Assembly (NCBI GenBank): GCA_017540065.1
Contig: JAFYBU010000077.1
Location: 1 to 16,321 of the forward strand
Direction of reading: 5' to 3'
Source: Alphaproteobacteria bacterium
GTDB lineage: Bacteria > Pseudomonadota > Alphaproteobacteria > CAAHEQ01 > UBA3637
Length of the DNA stretch: 16,321 bases
Shown: positions 1-8,163 of the stretch, piece by piece
How positions within the stretch are numbered: position 1 is the first letter of the stretch
Layout: every line of letters starts with the position of its first letter
Made by a program: the position numbers and the translations under genes
The notes under the pieces: model-generated
Seen by the model: the letters and a program-made list of their open reading frames with translations, nothing else
Databases searched by the model: none
What the model was told of the DNA's origin: nothing

Positions 1-824
1 GTCATGATTGTTCCGAAGATAGAAGAAACTTTTAACACATCTTCTACGGTAAAACCGATTTTATTGTAAAACGGATAAGCCATACTTCCCAACATGCCAT
101 TGCACAATTTATACAGAACAATAAACGCGCATAATAAGGGCAAATTTTCCCGTTGACACAGTTCTAAAAACGGCATTTTAACCGTTGTGTTAAAGCTGAT
201 GGGTTTATGTTCTTTCGGTGGTTCTTTTATGAAGAAAGAAGAAACAACGCCGATAAGGATCATAATTGCGGCGATCTTATAAGCAGTATTCCAAGAAAAA
301 TACATTGATAAAGCGAACATACCTGCGGTTGCACCCAAATATCCCAACCGTCCGCCAAATTCTTTGACAGTTGTTCCGTCGGTCAGTTCTTCCCTGGATA
401 ATATATCTATTTTTAATGCGTCCACGGTTAAGGCTTGGCTGGCTCCGCAAAAGCCGATCAGTAAAGCGCCCAAAAACAACGGGATTACGTCAACTTTCGG
501 ATTTAAAGTGGAAATGAAAAAAAGTCCTGCCAATATGCCGAATTGAAATAATAAACACCATGTTTTTTTACATCCCAACATTTTTGACAATGGCAAGTTG
601 ACCTGATCAATAACGGGAGACCATAAAAATTTCAGACTATACGGCATGGTGACAGCAGCAAAAATACCGATAGCAGCCAAATCCAATCCAGAATCACTGG
701 CCCACCATTTTAACGTTCCGCCGATTAAATTGATAGGGGCTTGCACTGAAATACCCAGTCCCAAAAAAGGTAAAATATTTTTGTGACTAAAGAAAATTTT
801 TAATTTATGAAAAAATGAACTCAT
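1..824 (-). CDS. AmpG-like MFS transporter, N-terminal part (cut by window edge)
   Basis: An open frame of about 274 codons starts at ATG 824-822 and runs off the left edge, so the C-terminal helices are missing. The protein is strongly hydrophobic, with about seven to eight membrane segments visible. Three stretches match the AmpG/PAT branch of the major facilitator superfamily: PYSLKFLWSPVID near residue 65, GFCGASQALTVDALKIDIL near 130, and IVLYKLCN near 240. AmpG imports anhydro-muropeptides across the inner membrane for peptidoglycan recycling, so that is the best guess for substrate. The aspartate that follows ASQ in E. coli AmpG is alanine here, so another substrate is possible. The start codon overlaps the stop of the upstream ABC transporter (ATGA), which suggests translational coupling. 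Family assignment is fairly sure; substrate is inferred. Confidence 0.75.
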   Translation of the reverse strand, partial: MSSFFHKLKIFFSHKNILPFLGLGISVQAPINLIGGTLKWWASDSGLDLAAIGIFAAVTMPYSLKFLWSPVIDQVNLPLSKMLGCKKTWCLLFQFGILAGLFFISTLNPKVDVIPLFLGALLIGFCGASQALTVDALKIDILSREELTDGTTVKEFGGRLGYLGATAGMFALSMYFSWNTAYKIAAIMILIGVVSSFFIKEPPKEHKPISFNTTVKMPFLELCQRENLPLLCAFIVLYKLCNGMLGSMAYPFYNKIGFTVEDVLKVSSIFGTIM

Positions 825-2602
825 TTTGTATCCTCAAATAAAGATTTATACCGTTTCAGCCTATTATACACTTTTGTTTTACAATTTGCCATTAGTTTTT
901 TTGGGTTTCCGTCTTCTACGATTTGTCCGTTTTCTAACAACAAAATTCGGTTGGCGCTGGCAATTTCCGCCGGCACATTACTGGCAAAAATAACCGTTGG
1001 CTTATGTCCTTTTACTTTGGACAAGTTTTTAATAGCCAACAAAACTTTACTTTGGGAATAAGTATCCAAGTTAGCTGTGGGTTCATCCATAATAATGATG
1101 GGTGTTTGACGCAAGAAAGCCCGTGCCAAAGCCAAACGTTGTTTTTGTCCTGCCGATAAAGCAGTTGCCTTACTGTCAATGCCTTTTTCTTTTTTGGTCA
1201 GCTCTTTCAACAAATTTGCGGATTGTAAAGCACGATAAATTTCCACTTCTGTTGCCTTCGGATTAAACATCAACAAATTTTCACGGATTGTTTTATGACG
1301 CCAAAAAATGGGGTGCTGATTGATGTAGGTGATATTTTGTTTTAATGATTTTAGTGAAATGTTTTGCACATTTTTCCCGTTGATTAAAACCTGTCCTTTT
1401 TGTACTTCATAGGCGTGTTGCATGACATTAATCAAAGTGGACTTTCCCATGCCCGAATTTCCGATAATAGCCACGCGATCACCTTGCTTGATTTTTAATG
1501 ACAGCCCTTCCAAAACGGGATCCTTGGATTCGGGATAAGTAAAAGAGACGTTTTTGATTTCGACTATTCCACCCTCGGGGAGTTTTTCTTTTCCTAATTT
1601 CAAATCCAAAGAATGATCATACTTCATTTCATTCGTCAGTTTTCGATAAGTTTTAACACTTTTGATGATTGTACCTGAAAAAAATAAAATAGGAGCACCA
1701 GTATTTACCATTGTTGCCACCAATCCCGTCAGTAAAATGAAATGGCCTATATCTTTTGTCTGAATGGCTGTGGTTGCTGCAACTAAACTGGAAATAATCA
1801 AAGGAAGAACATCCCAAAACAATAATAAAATTCTGGCAGCATCTTCCTTCATATTGGCGCGAAAGCTGAACCATGCATAGTCATCTAATTTTTGACCGAT
1901 ATCCGTAACCACTTCATCCTGTATTTGTAAAGAATTGATGTTAACCATATTATCGATGTGATCAGTTTTTTCGGCATCATTATCAATGCGCATTTTTTCC
2001 AATTCATCTACTTTTGAAAAACGCTTTACAATTTTGGAATTACTGAAATAAGAAGCTAACCAACAAACAAATGTTAACAAGGCGAAGGATGGTTTTTCCT
2101 TTAACAAAATTAAAACGGCTCCCAACCATGCAACAACCCATGTTAAGATACGCAAAGAATGCATGATGATATAGGACATTGTTTGATTTAATGAATTGAT
2201 GGTGGATACAATTTTTGCAGATTGTTGATTTTCTAAAACGATTGGAGGAATATTCAATAAATTTTTGAAATTCTGTTTGAATAAATAATTATGGCAGAAC
2301 AGGCGTAAAGGTTCCATCCAATCCCAAAAAACGTAATCCAAAAAATCCAAAAAACGTCCCAAAAAAGCATTAACAACTAACCAAAAGATCAAAACGCCTG
2401 CTAATGTTTTTTCATCAAAGTTACCTTGAATTTTAGTAACAACAATAGAAGCAACAATGGGGCAAAGAACCTTTATAATTCCACGAAATACCCATAATAT
2501 CACGGTCAGCCCGAACATTTTTTTGTGACCTTTTGTGGCGATGCACAAGGCCTCTTTCAAATCGTGGATGATTTGTTTCGATTCATTTGATATCAGTTGC
2601 AT
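821..2602 (-). CDS. ABC half-exporter with fused membrane and ATPase domains
   Basis: This 593-residue protein has an N-terminal membrane domain (hydrophobic stretches near 30-55, 66-88, 150-190 and 257-310) followed by an ATPase domain (about 345-575). This is the layout of homodimeric type-IV-fold exporters in the inner membrane. Visible motifs are Walker A GNSGMGKST (381-389), Q-loop Q429, a signature read as LSAGQ (482-486) instead of LSGGQ, and Walker B IIIMDE (502-507). The switch histidine expected about 35 residues after Walker B is asparagine (N542, in FASNVP). It lies 21 bases after typA with a GGGGGA ribosome-binding site before ATG. Its TGA overlaps the ATG of the AmpG-like gene, so the two transporters are probably made together. 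It is more divergent than the MsbA-like protein encoded at 5282-7042, and its substrate cannot be read from the sequence. Confidence 0.85.
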   Translation of the reverse strand: MQLISNESKQIIHDLKEALCIATKGHKKMFGLTVILWVFRGIIKVLCPIVASIVVTKIQGNFDEKTLAGVLIFWLVVNAFLGRFLDFLDYVFWDWMEPLRLFCHNYLFKQNFKNLLNIPPIVLENQQSAKIVSTINSLNQTMSYIIMHSLRILTWVVAWLGAVLILLKEKPSFALLTFVCWLASYFSNSKIVKRFSKVDELEKMRIDNDAEKTDHIDNMVNINSLQIQDEVVTDIGQKLDDYAWFSFRANMKEDAARILLLFWDVLPLIISSLVAATTAIQTKDIGHFILLTGLVATMVNTGAPILFFSGTIIKSVKTYRKLTNEMKYDHSLDLKLGKEKLPEGGIVEIKNVSFTYPESKDPVLEGLSLKIKQGDRVAIIGNSGMGKSTLINVMQHAYEVQKGQVLINGKNVQNISLKSLKQNITYINQHPIFWRHKTIRENLLMFNPKATEVEIYRALQSANLLKELTKKEKGIDSKATALSAGQKQRLALARAFLRQTPIIIMDEPTANLDTYSQSKVLLAIKNLSKVKGHKPTVIFASNVPAEIASANRILLLENGQIVEDGNPKKLMANCKTKVYNRLKRYKSLFEDTK

Positions 2603-2623
2603 ATTCCCCCTTTTTTTGGTTTT

Positions 2624-4441
2624 TTACAACCTTCCGCGTTCAAATTTGCGGCGTTCATTAGCATCCAGATATTTTTTACGTAAACGAATATGTTTTGGTG
2701 TTACTTCCACCAATTCGTCATCAGCAATATAAGAAAGTGCTGCTTCCAAAGGCATTTGTGTCGGTGGAATCAAAGTGACAGCTTCATCTTTACCGGCTGC
2801 ACGCATATTCGTCAACTTCTTACCCTTAATTGGGTTTACTTCAATATCGCCCATTTTGGCGTTCCCGCCGATAATCATCCCGGGATAAACATCCACGCCG
2901 GCCCCGATAAACAAAGGTCCGCGCTCTTGAATATACCACAAAGCATAAGCCACAGATTTACCGCTCTCGGTGGAAATTAAAACACCATTATGACGTGTTT
3001 GAATATCGCCTTTATAGGGGGCATATTCCAAGAAAATACGGTTCATCACGCCTGTTCCGCAGGTATCTGTTAAAAATTCGCTGTGATATCCGATCAGCCC
3101 CCGTGAAGGCGCATGGAAAATCAGTCGAGTTTTTCCTTGTCCCGATGGTGTCATTTCAACCATTTCAGCTTTACGTTCACTCATTTTTTGGACAACAATA
3201 CCTGTATAATTATCGTCCACATCCACGACCACTTCTTCCACGGGTTCCAATTTTTTACCGTTTTCTTCTTTGAACAATACGCGGGGACGGGACACAGAAA
3301 GTTCATACCCTTCACGGCGCATAGTTTCAATTAAAATTCCCAACTGTAATTCACCGCGCCCGGCCACTTCAAAGGCATCAGTGGTATCTGTTCTGGAAAT
3401 ACGTAAAGCCACATTTCCTTCGGCTTCTTTTTCCAAACGATCCCAAATCATGCGGGAAGTAACCTTATCGCCGTCTTGGCCAGCCAACGGAGAAGTATTG
3501 ATGGAAAACGTCATAGCTAACGTGGGCGGATCAATCGGTTGAGCTTGAATAGCTTCTGTTACGCTTTGATCACACAAAGTATCAGCCACTGTTGCTTTTT
3601 GAAATCCGGAAATACTGACGATATCTCCGGCTGTTCCTTCTTCAATTGCTTGGTGTTTTAATCCTCTGAAAGCTAAAATTCGACTGACACGCGCAGTTTC
3701 CACCACGTTTCCGTTACGACTTAATGCTTTAATCATTTGGTTTGTTTTCACACTGCCAGAAGTAATGCGTCCGGTTAAAACACGACCTACAAACGGATCC
3801 ATGTGAAGTGTTGTAATCAACATTTTAAAAGGACCGGCAGCATCAACGACAGGTGCTGGCACATGATCAATAATTTTTTGGAAAAGGGGTTGAATATCAA
3901 TGCGTTCATCATTCAAATTTTCAACGGCCCAACCTTCACGACCGCTGGCAACTAAAATAGGATAATCCAACTGTTCATCTGTGGCACCCAAGTTGGCAAA
4001 CAAATCAAAAACTTCATTGTTAACTTCTAACGGACGGGCATCGGAACGATCAACTTTGTTAATAACAACAATTGGTTTCAGCCCTAATTTCAAGGCTTTT
4101 CCCACAACAAATTTTGTTTGGGGAAGGGGGCCTTCTGCGGCATCCACCAAAACAATAACGCCGTCCACCATAGACAAAATACGTTCCACTTCTCCGCCAA
4201 AATCAGCGTGTCCTGGGGTATCTACGATATTGATACGTGTTCCGTGCCATTCAACGGAAGTACATTTGGCAAAGATGGTAATTCCGCGTTCACGTTCCAA
4301 ATCGCCGGAATCCATGGCACAAGTGGCAACTTGTTGGTTATCACGGAAAGTTCCTGATTGTTTTAAGAAAGCATCCACAAAAGTTGTTTTGCCATGGTCC
4401 ACGTGGGCAATAATGGCAACATTGCGCATATTTTGACTCAT
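2624..4441 (-). CDS. typA: Ribosome-associated GTPase BipA/TypA
   Basis: The 605-residue protein has full family length. The GTPase domain shows G1 AHVDHGKTT (12-20), the RGIT switch I motif (52-55), G3 DTPGH (74-78) and G4 NKVD (128-131), followed by the EF-G-like domains II, III and V and the TypA C-terminal domain. TypA binds the 70S ribosome and assists ribosome assembly and stress or cold adaptation. ATG 4441-4439 is chosen because AAGGA lies seven bases upstream; a second in-frame Met at residue 5 is possible but has no better site. It is the first gene of the minus-strand operon typA, ABC exporter, AmpG-like transporter, and a promoter is visible at 4475-4503. Nothing in the motifs is altered. 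Confidence 0.97.
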   Translation of the reverse strand: MSQNMRNVAIIAHVDHGKTTFVDAFLKQSGTFRDNQQVATCAMDSGDLERERGITIFAKCTSVEWHGTRINIVDTPGHADFGGEVERILSMVDGVIVLVDAAEGPLPQTKFVVGKALKLGLKPIVVINKVDRSDARPLEVNNEVFDLFANLGATDEQLDYPILVASGREGWAVENLNDERIDIQPLFQKIIDHVPAPVVDAAGPFKMLITTLHMDPFVGRVLTGRITSGSVKTNQMIKALSRNGNVVETARVSRILAFRGLKHQAIEEGTAGDIVSISGFQKATVADTLCDQSVTEAIQAQPIDPPTLAMTFSINTSPLAGQDGDKVTSRMIWDRLEKEAEGNVALRISRTDTTDAFEVAGRGELQLGILIETMRREGYELSVSRPRVLFKEENGKKLEPVEEVVVDVDDNYTGIVVQKMSERKAEMVEMTPSGQGKTRLIFHAPSRGLIGYHSEFLTDTCGTGVMNRIFLEYAPYKGDIQTRHNGVLISTESGKSVAYALWYIQERGPLFIGAGVDVYPGMIIGGNAKMGDIEVNPIKGKKLTNMRAAGKDEAVTLIPPTQMPLEAALSYIADDELVEVTPKHIRLRKKYLDANERRKFERGRL

Positions 4442-4474
4442 AATTTTATCCTTTTCCCTTTGAAAATAAGGCTT

Positions 4475-4503
4475 ATTATAGCATAAAATTGCAGGAAAGT
4501 AAA
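4475..4503 (-). promoter_or_regulatory. Promoter of typA operon
   Basis: Read on the minus strand, TTTACT (4503-4498), a 17-base spacer and a perfect TATAAT (4480-4475) precede typA. The expected start point near 4468 gives a leader of about 27 bases containing the AAGGA site. GC directly before TATAAT also fits the GCTAnAA-type -10 of alphaproteobacteria. It lies back to back with the divergent promoter at 4520. Confidence 0.6.
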
Positions 4504-4519
4504 GAAGGAAAATTGTGTC

Positions 4520-4548
4520 TTGACAAGGGAAAGTCTTTGCGCTAAACT
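4520..4548 (+). promoter_or_regulatory. Promoter of lipoprotein-LOG pair
   Basis: A perfect TTGACA (4520-4525), a 17-base spacer and TAAACT (4543-4548) lie just before the 39-codon lipoprotein gene. The predicted start point, six or seven bases after the -10, falls on or next to the ATG at 4555, so the first message would be leaderless. The TTTGCGCTAAA around the -10 recurs before virB3. Confidence 0.6.
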
Positions 4549-4554
4549 ACCCCT

Positions 4555-4674
4555 ATGACAAAAATTTTTTACATTTTGACGATTGCTATACTCTTAACGG
4601 GATGTGGGCGGATTTCCAAACCGTCGTCTCCCAAAGGTGCGACTTATCCTGAAACTTACATCGTCAAGGAATAA
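4555..4674 (+). CDS. Small LptM-like lipoprotein (39 residues)
   Basis: ATG at 4555 opens a 39-codon frame ending in TAA. The product has a short hydrophobic signal with a lipobox LLTGC (cysteine 17). After it comes CGR, a proline/serine/glycine stretch and YPETY near the end. A lipobox followed by a CG-basic, proline-rich tail ending in YPxxY is typical of the tiny alphaproteobacterial lipoproteins related to E. coli LptM (YifL), which binds the LptDE lipopolysaccharide translocon in the outer membrane. I infer membership from these marks only. There is no ribosome-binding site, and the upstream promoter would put the transcript start at the ATG. It lies nine bases before the LOG gene. In many alphaproteobacteria the equivalent gene sits near argH or lysA; neither is visible here. 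Confidence 0.65.
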   Translation: MTKIFYILTIAILLTGCGRISKPSSPKGATYPETYIVKE

Positions 4675-4683
4675 GGGGGAATA

Positions 4684-5277
4684 ATGCAAAAAAAACATAC
4701 GCCGGCGATGGCGATTTTTGGCAGTTCTAATTGGGATATAGCTGTAAATTGTTATCCTAAAGTTTATGAAACCGGCAAAATGATTGCCCAAAAAGGATAT
4801 ACTCTTATTTACGGTGTGGGGGATGTTGGTATGATGGGGGCAGCATACAGCGGTGCCCGCAGTGCTGGTGGAAAAGTGTTGGGTGTTACAATCCCCGTTT
4901 TGTTAAAACGTCAATGCGCAGATCCAAAGATTTTTAAAAAAGGCGAATTGAAATTGGTGAAAACTTTGGACGAACGAAAAAAAATTATGGTGACCAATGC
5001 AGATGTTATTTTGGTTGCTCCCGGCGGTTGGGGAACATTGGATGAAATCGGCACTTTCGGGGTACGTTTCAAAATAGGCGAATGGCCAGAACGCCCTGTT
5101 ATTTTCTTGAACTATAATCATTACTGGGATGGTTTTTTGAAGTTCATGAAACAGATGGTGAAAGATAAAGCCGTTCGTCCCAATCAAATGGCCTTTGTGG
5201 GGGCAATACGTTCTCCCAAAAAACTTTTCAAAGAAATTGAACGTGTTAAAAAACAAATAGCTAAATACAAAAAATAA
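4684..5277 (+). CDS. LOG-family cytokinin riboside 5'-monophosphate phosphoribohydrolase
   Basis: This is a 197-residue cytosolic protein with a Rossmann-like fold. The LOG signature is clear: PGGWGTLDE (113-121), preceded by DERKKIM (97-102), with the earlier glycine-rich stretch YGVGDVGMMG (43-52). Members of this family cleave the N-glycosidic bond of nucleoside 5'-monophosphates, releasing a free base and ribose 5-phosphate. Older annotations call them lysine decarboxylases, which is wrong for this motif. In bacteria without plant contact the natural substrate is usually unknown. The ATG at 4684 is preceded by a strong AAGGGGGA site. It is probably co-transcribed with the small lipoprotein nine bases upstream. 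Its stop is only four bases from the stop of the convergent exporter gene, leaving no room for a separate terminator. Confidence 0.88.
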   Translation: MQKKHTPAMAIFGSSNWDIAVNCYPKVYETGKMIAQKGYTLIYGVGDVGMMGAAYSGARSAGGKVLGVTIPVLLKRQCADPKIFKKGELKLVKTLDERKKIMVTNADVILVAPGGWGTLDEIGTFGVRFKIGEWPERPVIFLNYNHYWDGFLKFMKQMVKDKAVRPNQMAFVGAIRSPKKLFKEIERVKKQIAKYKK

Positions 5278-5281
5278 TTTT

Positions 5282-7042
5282 TTATTTTAATTGTGTTTTA
5301 TAAAGGGAAGCATAAACCGAATCGGGTTTTTCCAACAATTCTTCATGGCGTCCGATTTCTTTAATTTCCCCGTGATCAATAACTACAATTTGATTTGCTT
5401 CCTTGACGGTTGAAAGACGGTGAGCAATAATAAACACTGTTCTGTCTTTCATCAAATTATAAATAGCTTGTTGCACAATTGCTTCAGATTTATTATCCAA
5501 GGCGGAGGTCGCTTCATCCAATATCACAATCGGTGCATCCTTCAAAAAGGCACGCGCAATAGCGACCCGTTGTTTTTGCCCGCCGGATAATTTTGTTCCC
5601 CGTTCCCCGATTTCTGTGTCCAAGCCTTTTGGTAAAGAAGCAATAAATTCATCTAAACAAGCATTATGAACAGCTTGATCAATTTGTTTTTGGGTGGCGT
5701 TTCTGCGTCCTAACAAAATGTTTTCCCTGATTGTTCCCGCGAATAAAATATTATCTTGGAACACCATGGCAATGTTGTCGCGTAAACTGTCCAAATCCAA
5801 TTCTCTTATATCCACGCCATCAATTTGAACAGAACCTTTCTTGACATCGTAAAAACGAGGTAATAAAGCAACCAATGTGGATTTTCCGCCCCCCGAATTT
5901 CCGACAAAAGCAATTGTTTTCCCTTTGTGGATTTTCAAATTAATATCTTTTAATACAGGACGACCCGATTCATATTCAAACCACACATGATCAAAAACGA
6001 TGCTTTCTTTAATTCCGTGTAAATGTTTTGGGTTTGGACAATTGTGGATGCTTGGGATGTTTTCCAATTTACTGAATACACGTTCCATTGCCAAAAATGA
6101 CATTTGGACATGAGTAAAATTGCTGCCGATGGATTTGATAGGATGATACAACATCAACAAAGCGGTAATGAAAGAAACAAATCCGCCCGGGGTAAGTTGA
6201 CCAGAGGTAATTAAATAACTTCCCAGCCAAATGACACCTGCAATTCCGATGGAAACAATAAAGTGCATCATCGGCGTTAACATGCCTGTTCTTTTGGTAA
6301 TCTTCATTCCCAACTTAAAGACAGAACGCAAAGTTTCATCAAATTTACTGCACGTGTATTCATATAAATTAAAAGAAGAAATGACACGATTTCCTGCGAA
6401 AGCTTCGCTATAATGGGTCATAACTTTTGAATTGGAAAAAACGGCTTTGGATGTAATGCTTTTTATTCTTTTGCGCACTCTTGTCAAAGGCAATAAGGCT
6501 CCAAACAAAACAACAATAGCGATAATGGATAATTGCCATGAATTCCAAATCAACACAAAAACCAAAGAAATGGATGAAAATAGGCGCGTTGTGAATAGTT
6601 TCAAGTTAGCTAGTAATCCGCTGCATGCCGCTTCAGCATCTTGATTGAACCCGAATATAACATCTCCGGAAGTTTTTCTGTCAAAGAACTTGGCATCCTG
6701 ATGTAACAATTTACGAAACAAATCACGTTTTAAATCCATCGTAATACTTTGACCAACCCAAGTGTTCAGATATGTTGCCGCGTAATTAAGCAAGCTTTGC
6801 AACAAACTGAAAATGATAACCAACACCGGTAATAAAGATGTGGCTTTTGCACTTTTTTCGATCATGACTACATCCATGTAGGGTTTCAACACCCATGCAA
6901 TCACTGCATCCATCGCCCCCAAAGGTAAAGTTACCAATATGGCTAAAACAGCACGAAATAAATATGGTTTTGTGTATGGATATATCTTGCGATAATTTTG
7001 AACAAGATTCATTTGGTTCAATTTTGATACTATTTTATTCAC
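5282..7042 (-). CDS. msbA: MsbA-like lipid/LPS-core flippase (ABC exporter)
   Basis: The 586-residue protein has a six-helix membrane domain (about 27-315) fused to an ATPase domain (about 348-580). All ATPase motifs are intact: Walker A GNSGGGKST (381-389), Q429, LSGGQ (485-489), Walker B IVILDE (505-510) and switch histidine H541. Length and layout match MsbA, which flips lipid A-core from the inner to the outer leaflet of the inner membrane. Closely related exporters of other lipids or drugs cannot be excluded. The start is GTG 7042-7040, with AAAGGA upstream. A near-consensus promoter at 7070-7098 gives a leader of about 20 bases. It is convergent with the LOG gene. Confidence 0.82.
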   Translation of the reverse strand: MNKIVSKLNQMNLVQNYRKIYPYTKPYLFRAVLAILVTLPLGAMDAVIAWVLKPYMDVVMIEKSAKATSLLPVLVIIFSLLQSLLNYAATYLNTWVGQSITMDLKRDLFRKLLHQDAKFFDRKTSGDVIFGFNQDAEAACSGLLANLKLFTTRLFSSISLVFVLIWNSWQLSIIAIVVLFGALLPLTRVRKRIKSITSKAVFSNSKVMTHYSEAFAGNRVISSFNLYEYTCSKFDETLRSVFKLGMKITKRTGMLTPMMHFIVSIGIAGVIWLGSYLITSGQLTPGGFVSFITALLMLYHPIKSIGSNFTHVQMSFLAMERVFSKLENIPSIHNCPNPKHLHGIKESIVFDHVWFEYESGRPVLKDINLKIHKGKTIAFVGNSGGGKSTLVALLPRFYDVKKGSVQIDGVDIRELDLDSLRDNIAMVFQDNILFAGTIRENILLGRRNATQKQIDQAVHNACLDEFIASLPKGLDTEIGERGTKLSGGQKQRVAIARAFLKDAPIVILDEATSALDNKSEAIVQQAIYNLMKDRTVFIIAHRLSTVKEANQIVVIDHGEIKEIGRHEELLEKPDSVYASLYKTQLK

Positions 7043-7069
7043 AATGATTCCTTTCTTTTAGGTGATACT

Positions 7070-7098
7070 ATTTTACAAAAAGAACGACATAATGTCAA
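7070..7098 (-). promoter_or_regulatory. Near-consensus promoter of msbA-like gene
   Basis: Read on the minus strand: TTGACA (7098-7093, 6/6), a 17-base spacer and TAAAAT (7075-7070, 5/6). The start point is expected near 7063, about 20 bases before the GTG start. The 13 bases that contain the -10 (TAAAATAGTATCA) are repeated inside the first codons of the gene (7037-7025). Confidence 0.75.
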
Positions 7099-7129
7099 CT
7101 TCTAAAAAAATGAAGCAGAAAAGGGAATG

Positions 7130-8083
7130 TTATTTATCAACGGCAGAACTTTTTTTCTTTTGTTGGGGATATTCCATGTCCAAAAATTTTTCTTGGCGCT
7201 GCAAAACTAAATCATCTTCATTAAAGGATTCAAATTCAGCCAATGCTTTTTCTAATTCTTTGCCAACAGCGGTTATGGCTTCCTTCGGAAAACGATGAGC
7301 TCCCCCCATTGGTTCGGGAATAATTTCATCAATAACACCCATTTTTAATAAATCTTTTGCGGTTAATTTTAATGCACGACTGGCTTGTTTGGCAAATTTG
7401 AAATCTTTCCATAAAATTGAAGCGCATCCTTCGGGGGAAATAACGGAATAAATGGAATTTTCCAACATAAAAACTCTGTTTCCCGTGGATAAAGCCAAAG
7501 CACCGCCGGATCCGCCTTCCCCGATAATTGTGGCAATTAAGGGCACCTTTAATCCTAAACCCGTTTCAATACAGGCCGCAATAGCTTGTCCTTGTCCTCT
7601 GGCTTCAGCATCAACTCCCGGAAAGGCACCGGCGGTATCAACAAAAGTCAATACTGGAAAATTAAATTTTTCTGCCAATTTCATCAAGCGGATGGCTTTG
7701 CGATATCCTTCCGGACGTGCCATGCCGAAATTATGCTTTAATCGTGAGGCAGTATCGTTTCCCTTTTCTGTTCCGATAACCATAACAGTTTTATTTTTGA
7801 AACGTCCTAAACCGCCGATAACAGCCCCATCTTCCCCAAAAAGTCTGTCTCCTGATAAAGGTGTAAAATCTTTGATTAAAAAGCGGATATAATCCAAAGC
7901 ATGAGGTCTGTTTTCGTGACGTGCGACCAATGTTTTTTGCCACGGGGTTAACCGTTTGTACGTATTTTCAATCAACCGGTTTAATTTAGTTTGTAACCGT
8001 TTTTTTTCATTTTCAGACAAATCCGGCTGGGCCAATTTTTTGTCCATTTCGCAGATATTGTTTTCAAAATTCAAATAGTACAT
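7130..8083 (-). CDS. accA: Acetyl-CoA carboxylase carboxyltransferase subunit alpha
   Basis: AccA and AccD form the carboxyltransferase that moves the carboxyl group from biotin to acetyl-CoA, giving malonyl-CoA for fatty acid synthesis. The 317-residue protein has the normal length and start (a YLNFE...I opening, then an N-terminal helical region to about 45). The crotonase-like core shows RPHALDYI (59-66), TEKGND (105-110), DTAGAFPG (149-156), the oxyanion-hole stretch GEGGSGGA (188-195) and ISPEGCASILW (215-225). ATG 8083 is preceded by AAAGGA at a good distance. It has its own promoter and is a single-gene unit, head to head with the small membrane protein at 8164. accD is not in the window. 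Confidence 0.96.
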   Translation of the reverse strand: MYYLNFENNICEMDKKLAQPDLSENEKKRLQTKLNRLIENTYKRLTPWQKTLVARHENRPHALDYIRFLIKDFTPLSGDRLFGEDGAVIGGLGRFKNKTVMVIGTEKGNDTASRLKHNFGMARPEGYRKAIRLMKLAEKFNFPVLTFVDTAGAFPGVDAEARGQGQAIAACIETGLGLKVPLIATIIGEGGSGGALALSTGNRVFMLENSIYSVISPEGCASILWKDFKFAKQASRALKLTAKDLLKMGVIDEIIPEPMGGAHRFPKEAITAVGKELEKALAEFESFNEDDLVLQRQEKFLDMEYPQQKKKSSAVDK

Positions 8084-8101
8084 TTTTCATCCTTTTTTTA
8101 C

Positions 8102-8130
8102 TTGATTTTCTCTATTATAACGGGTAAACT
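8102..8130 (+). promoter_or_regulatory. Possible promoter of small membrane protein gene
   Basis: TTGATT (8102-8107), a 17-base spacer and TAAACT (8125-8130) read on the plus strand, with 4/6 matches in each box. It lies inside the accA promoter region. A good AAGGAG site (8152-8157) follows before the ATG at 8164. Confidence 0.45.
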
Positions 8131-8142
8131 GGTAAAAGTCCA
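8114..8142 (-). promoter_or_regulatory. Promoter of accA
   Basis: Minus strand TGGACT (8142-8137), a 17-base spacer and a perfect TATAAT (8119-8114). The start point is expected near 8107, giving a leader of about 24 bases. It overlaps the opposing promoter at 8102-8130, so the two divergent units may compete for polymerase. Confidence 0.6.
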
Positions 8143-8163
8143 GTACTATTTAAGGAGTTCGAA

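Noticed and set aside
3981..4436. Long antisense ORF opposite typA
   Set aside because: A 151-codon shadow of the typA frame caused by its codon use. No start signal, and typA is fully conserved in the opposite frame.
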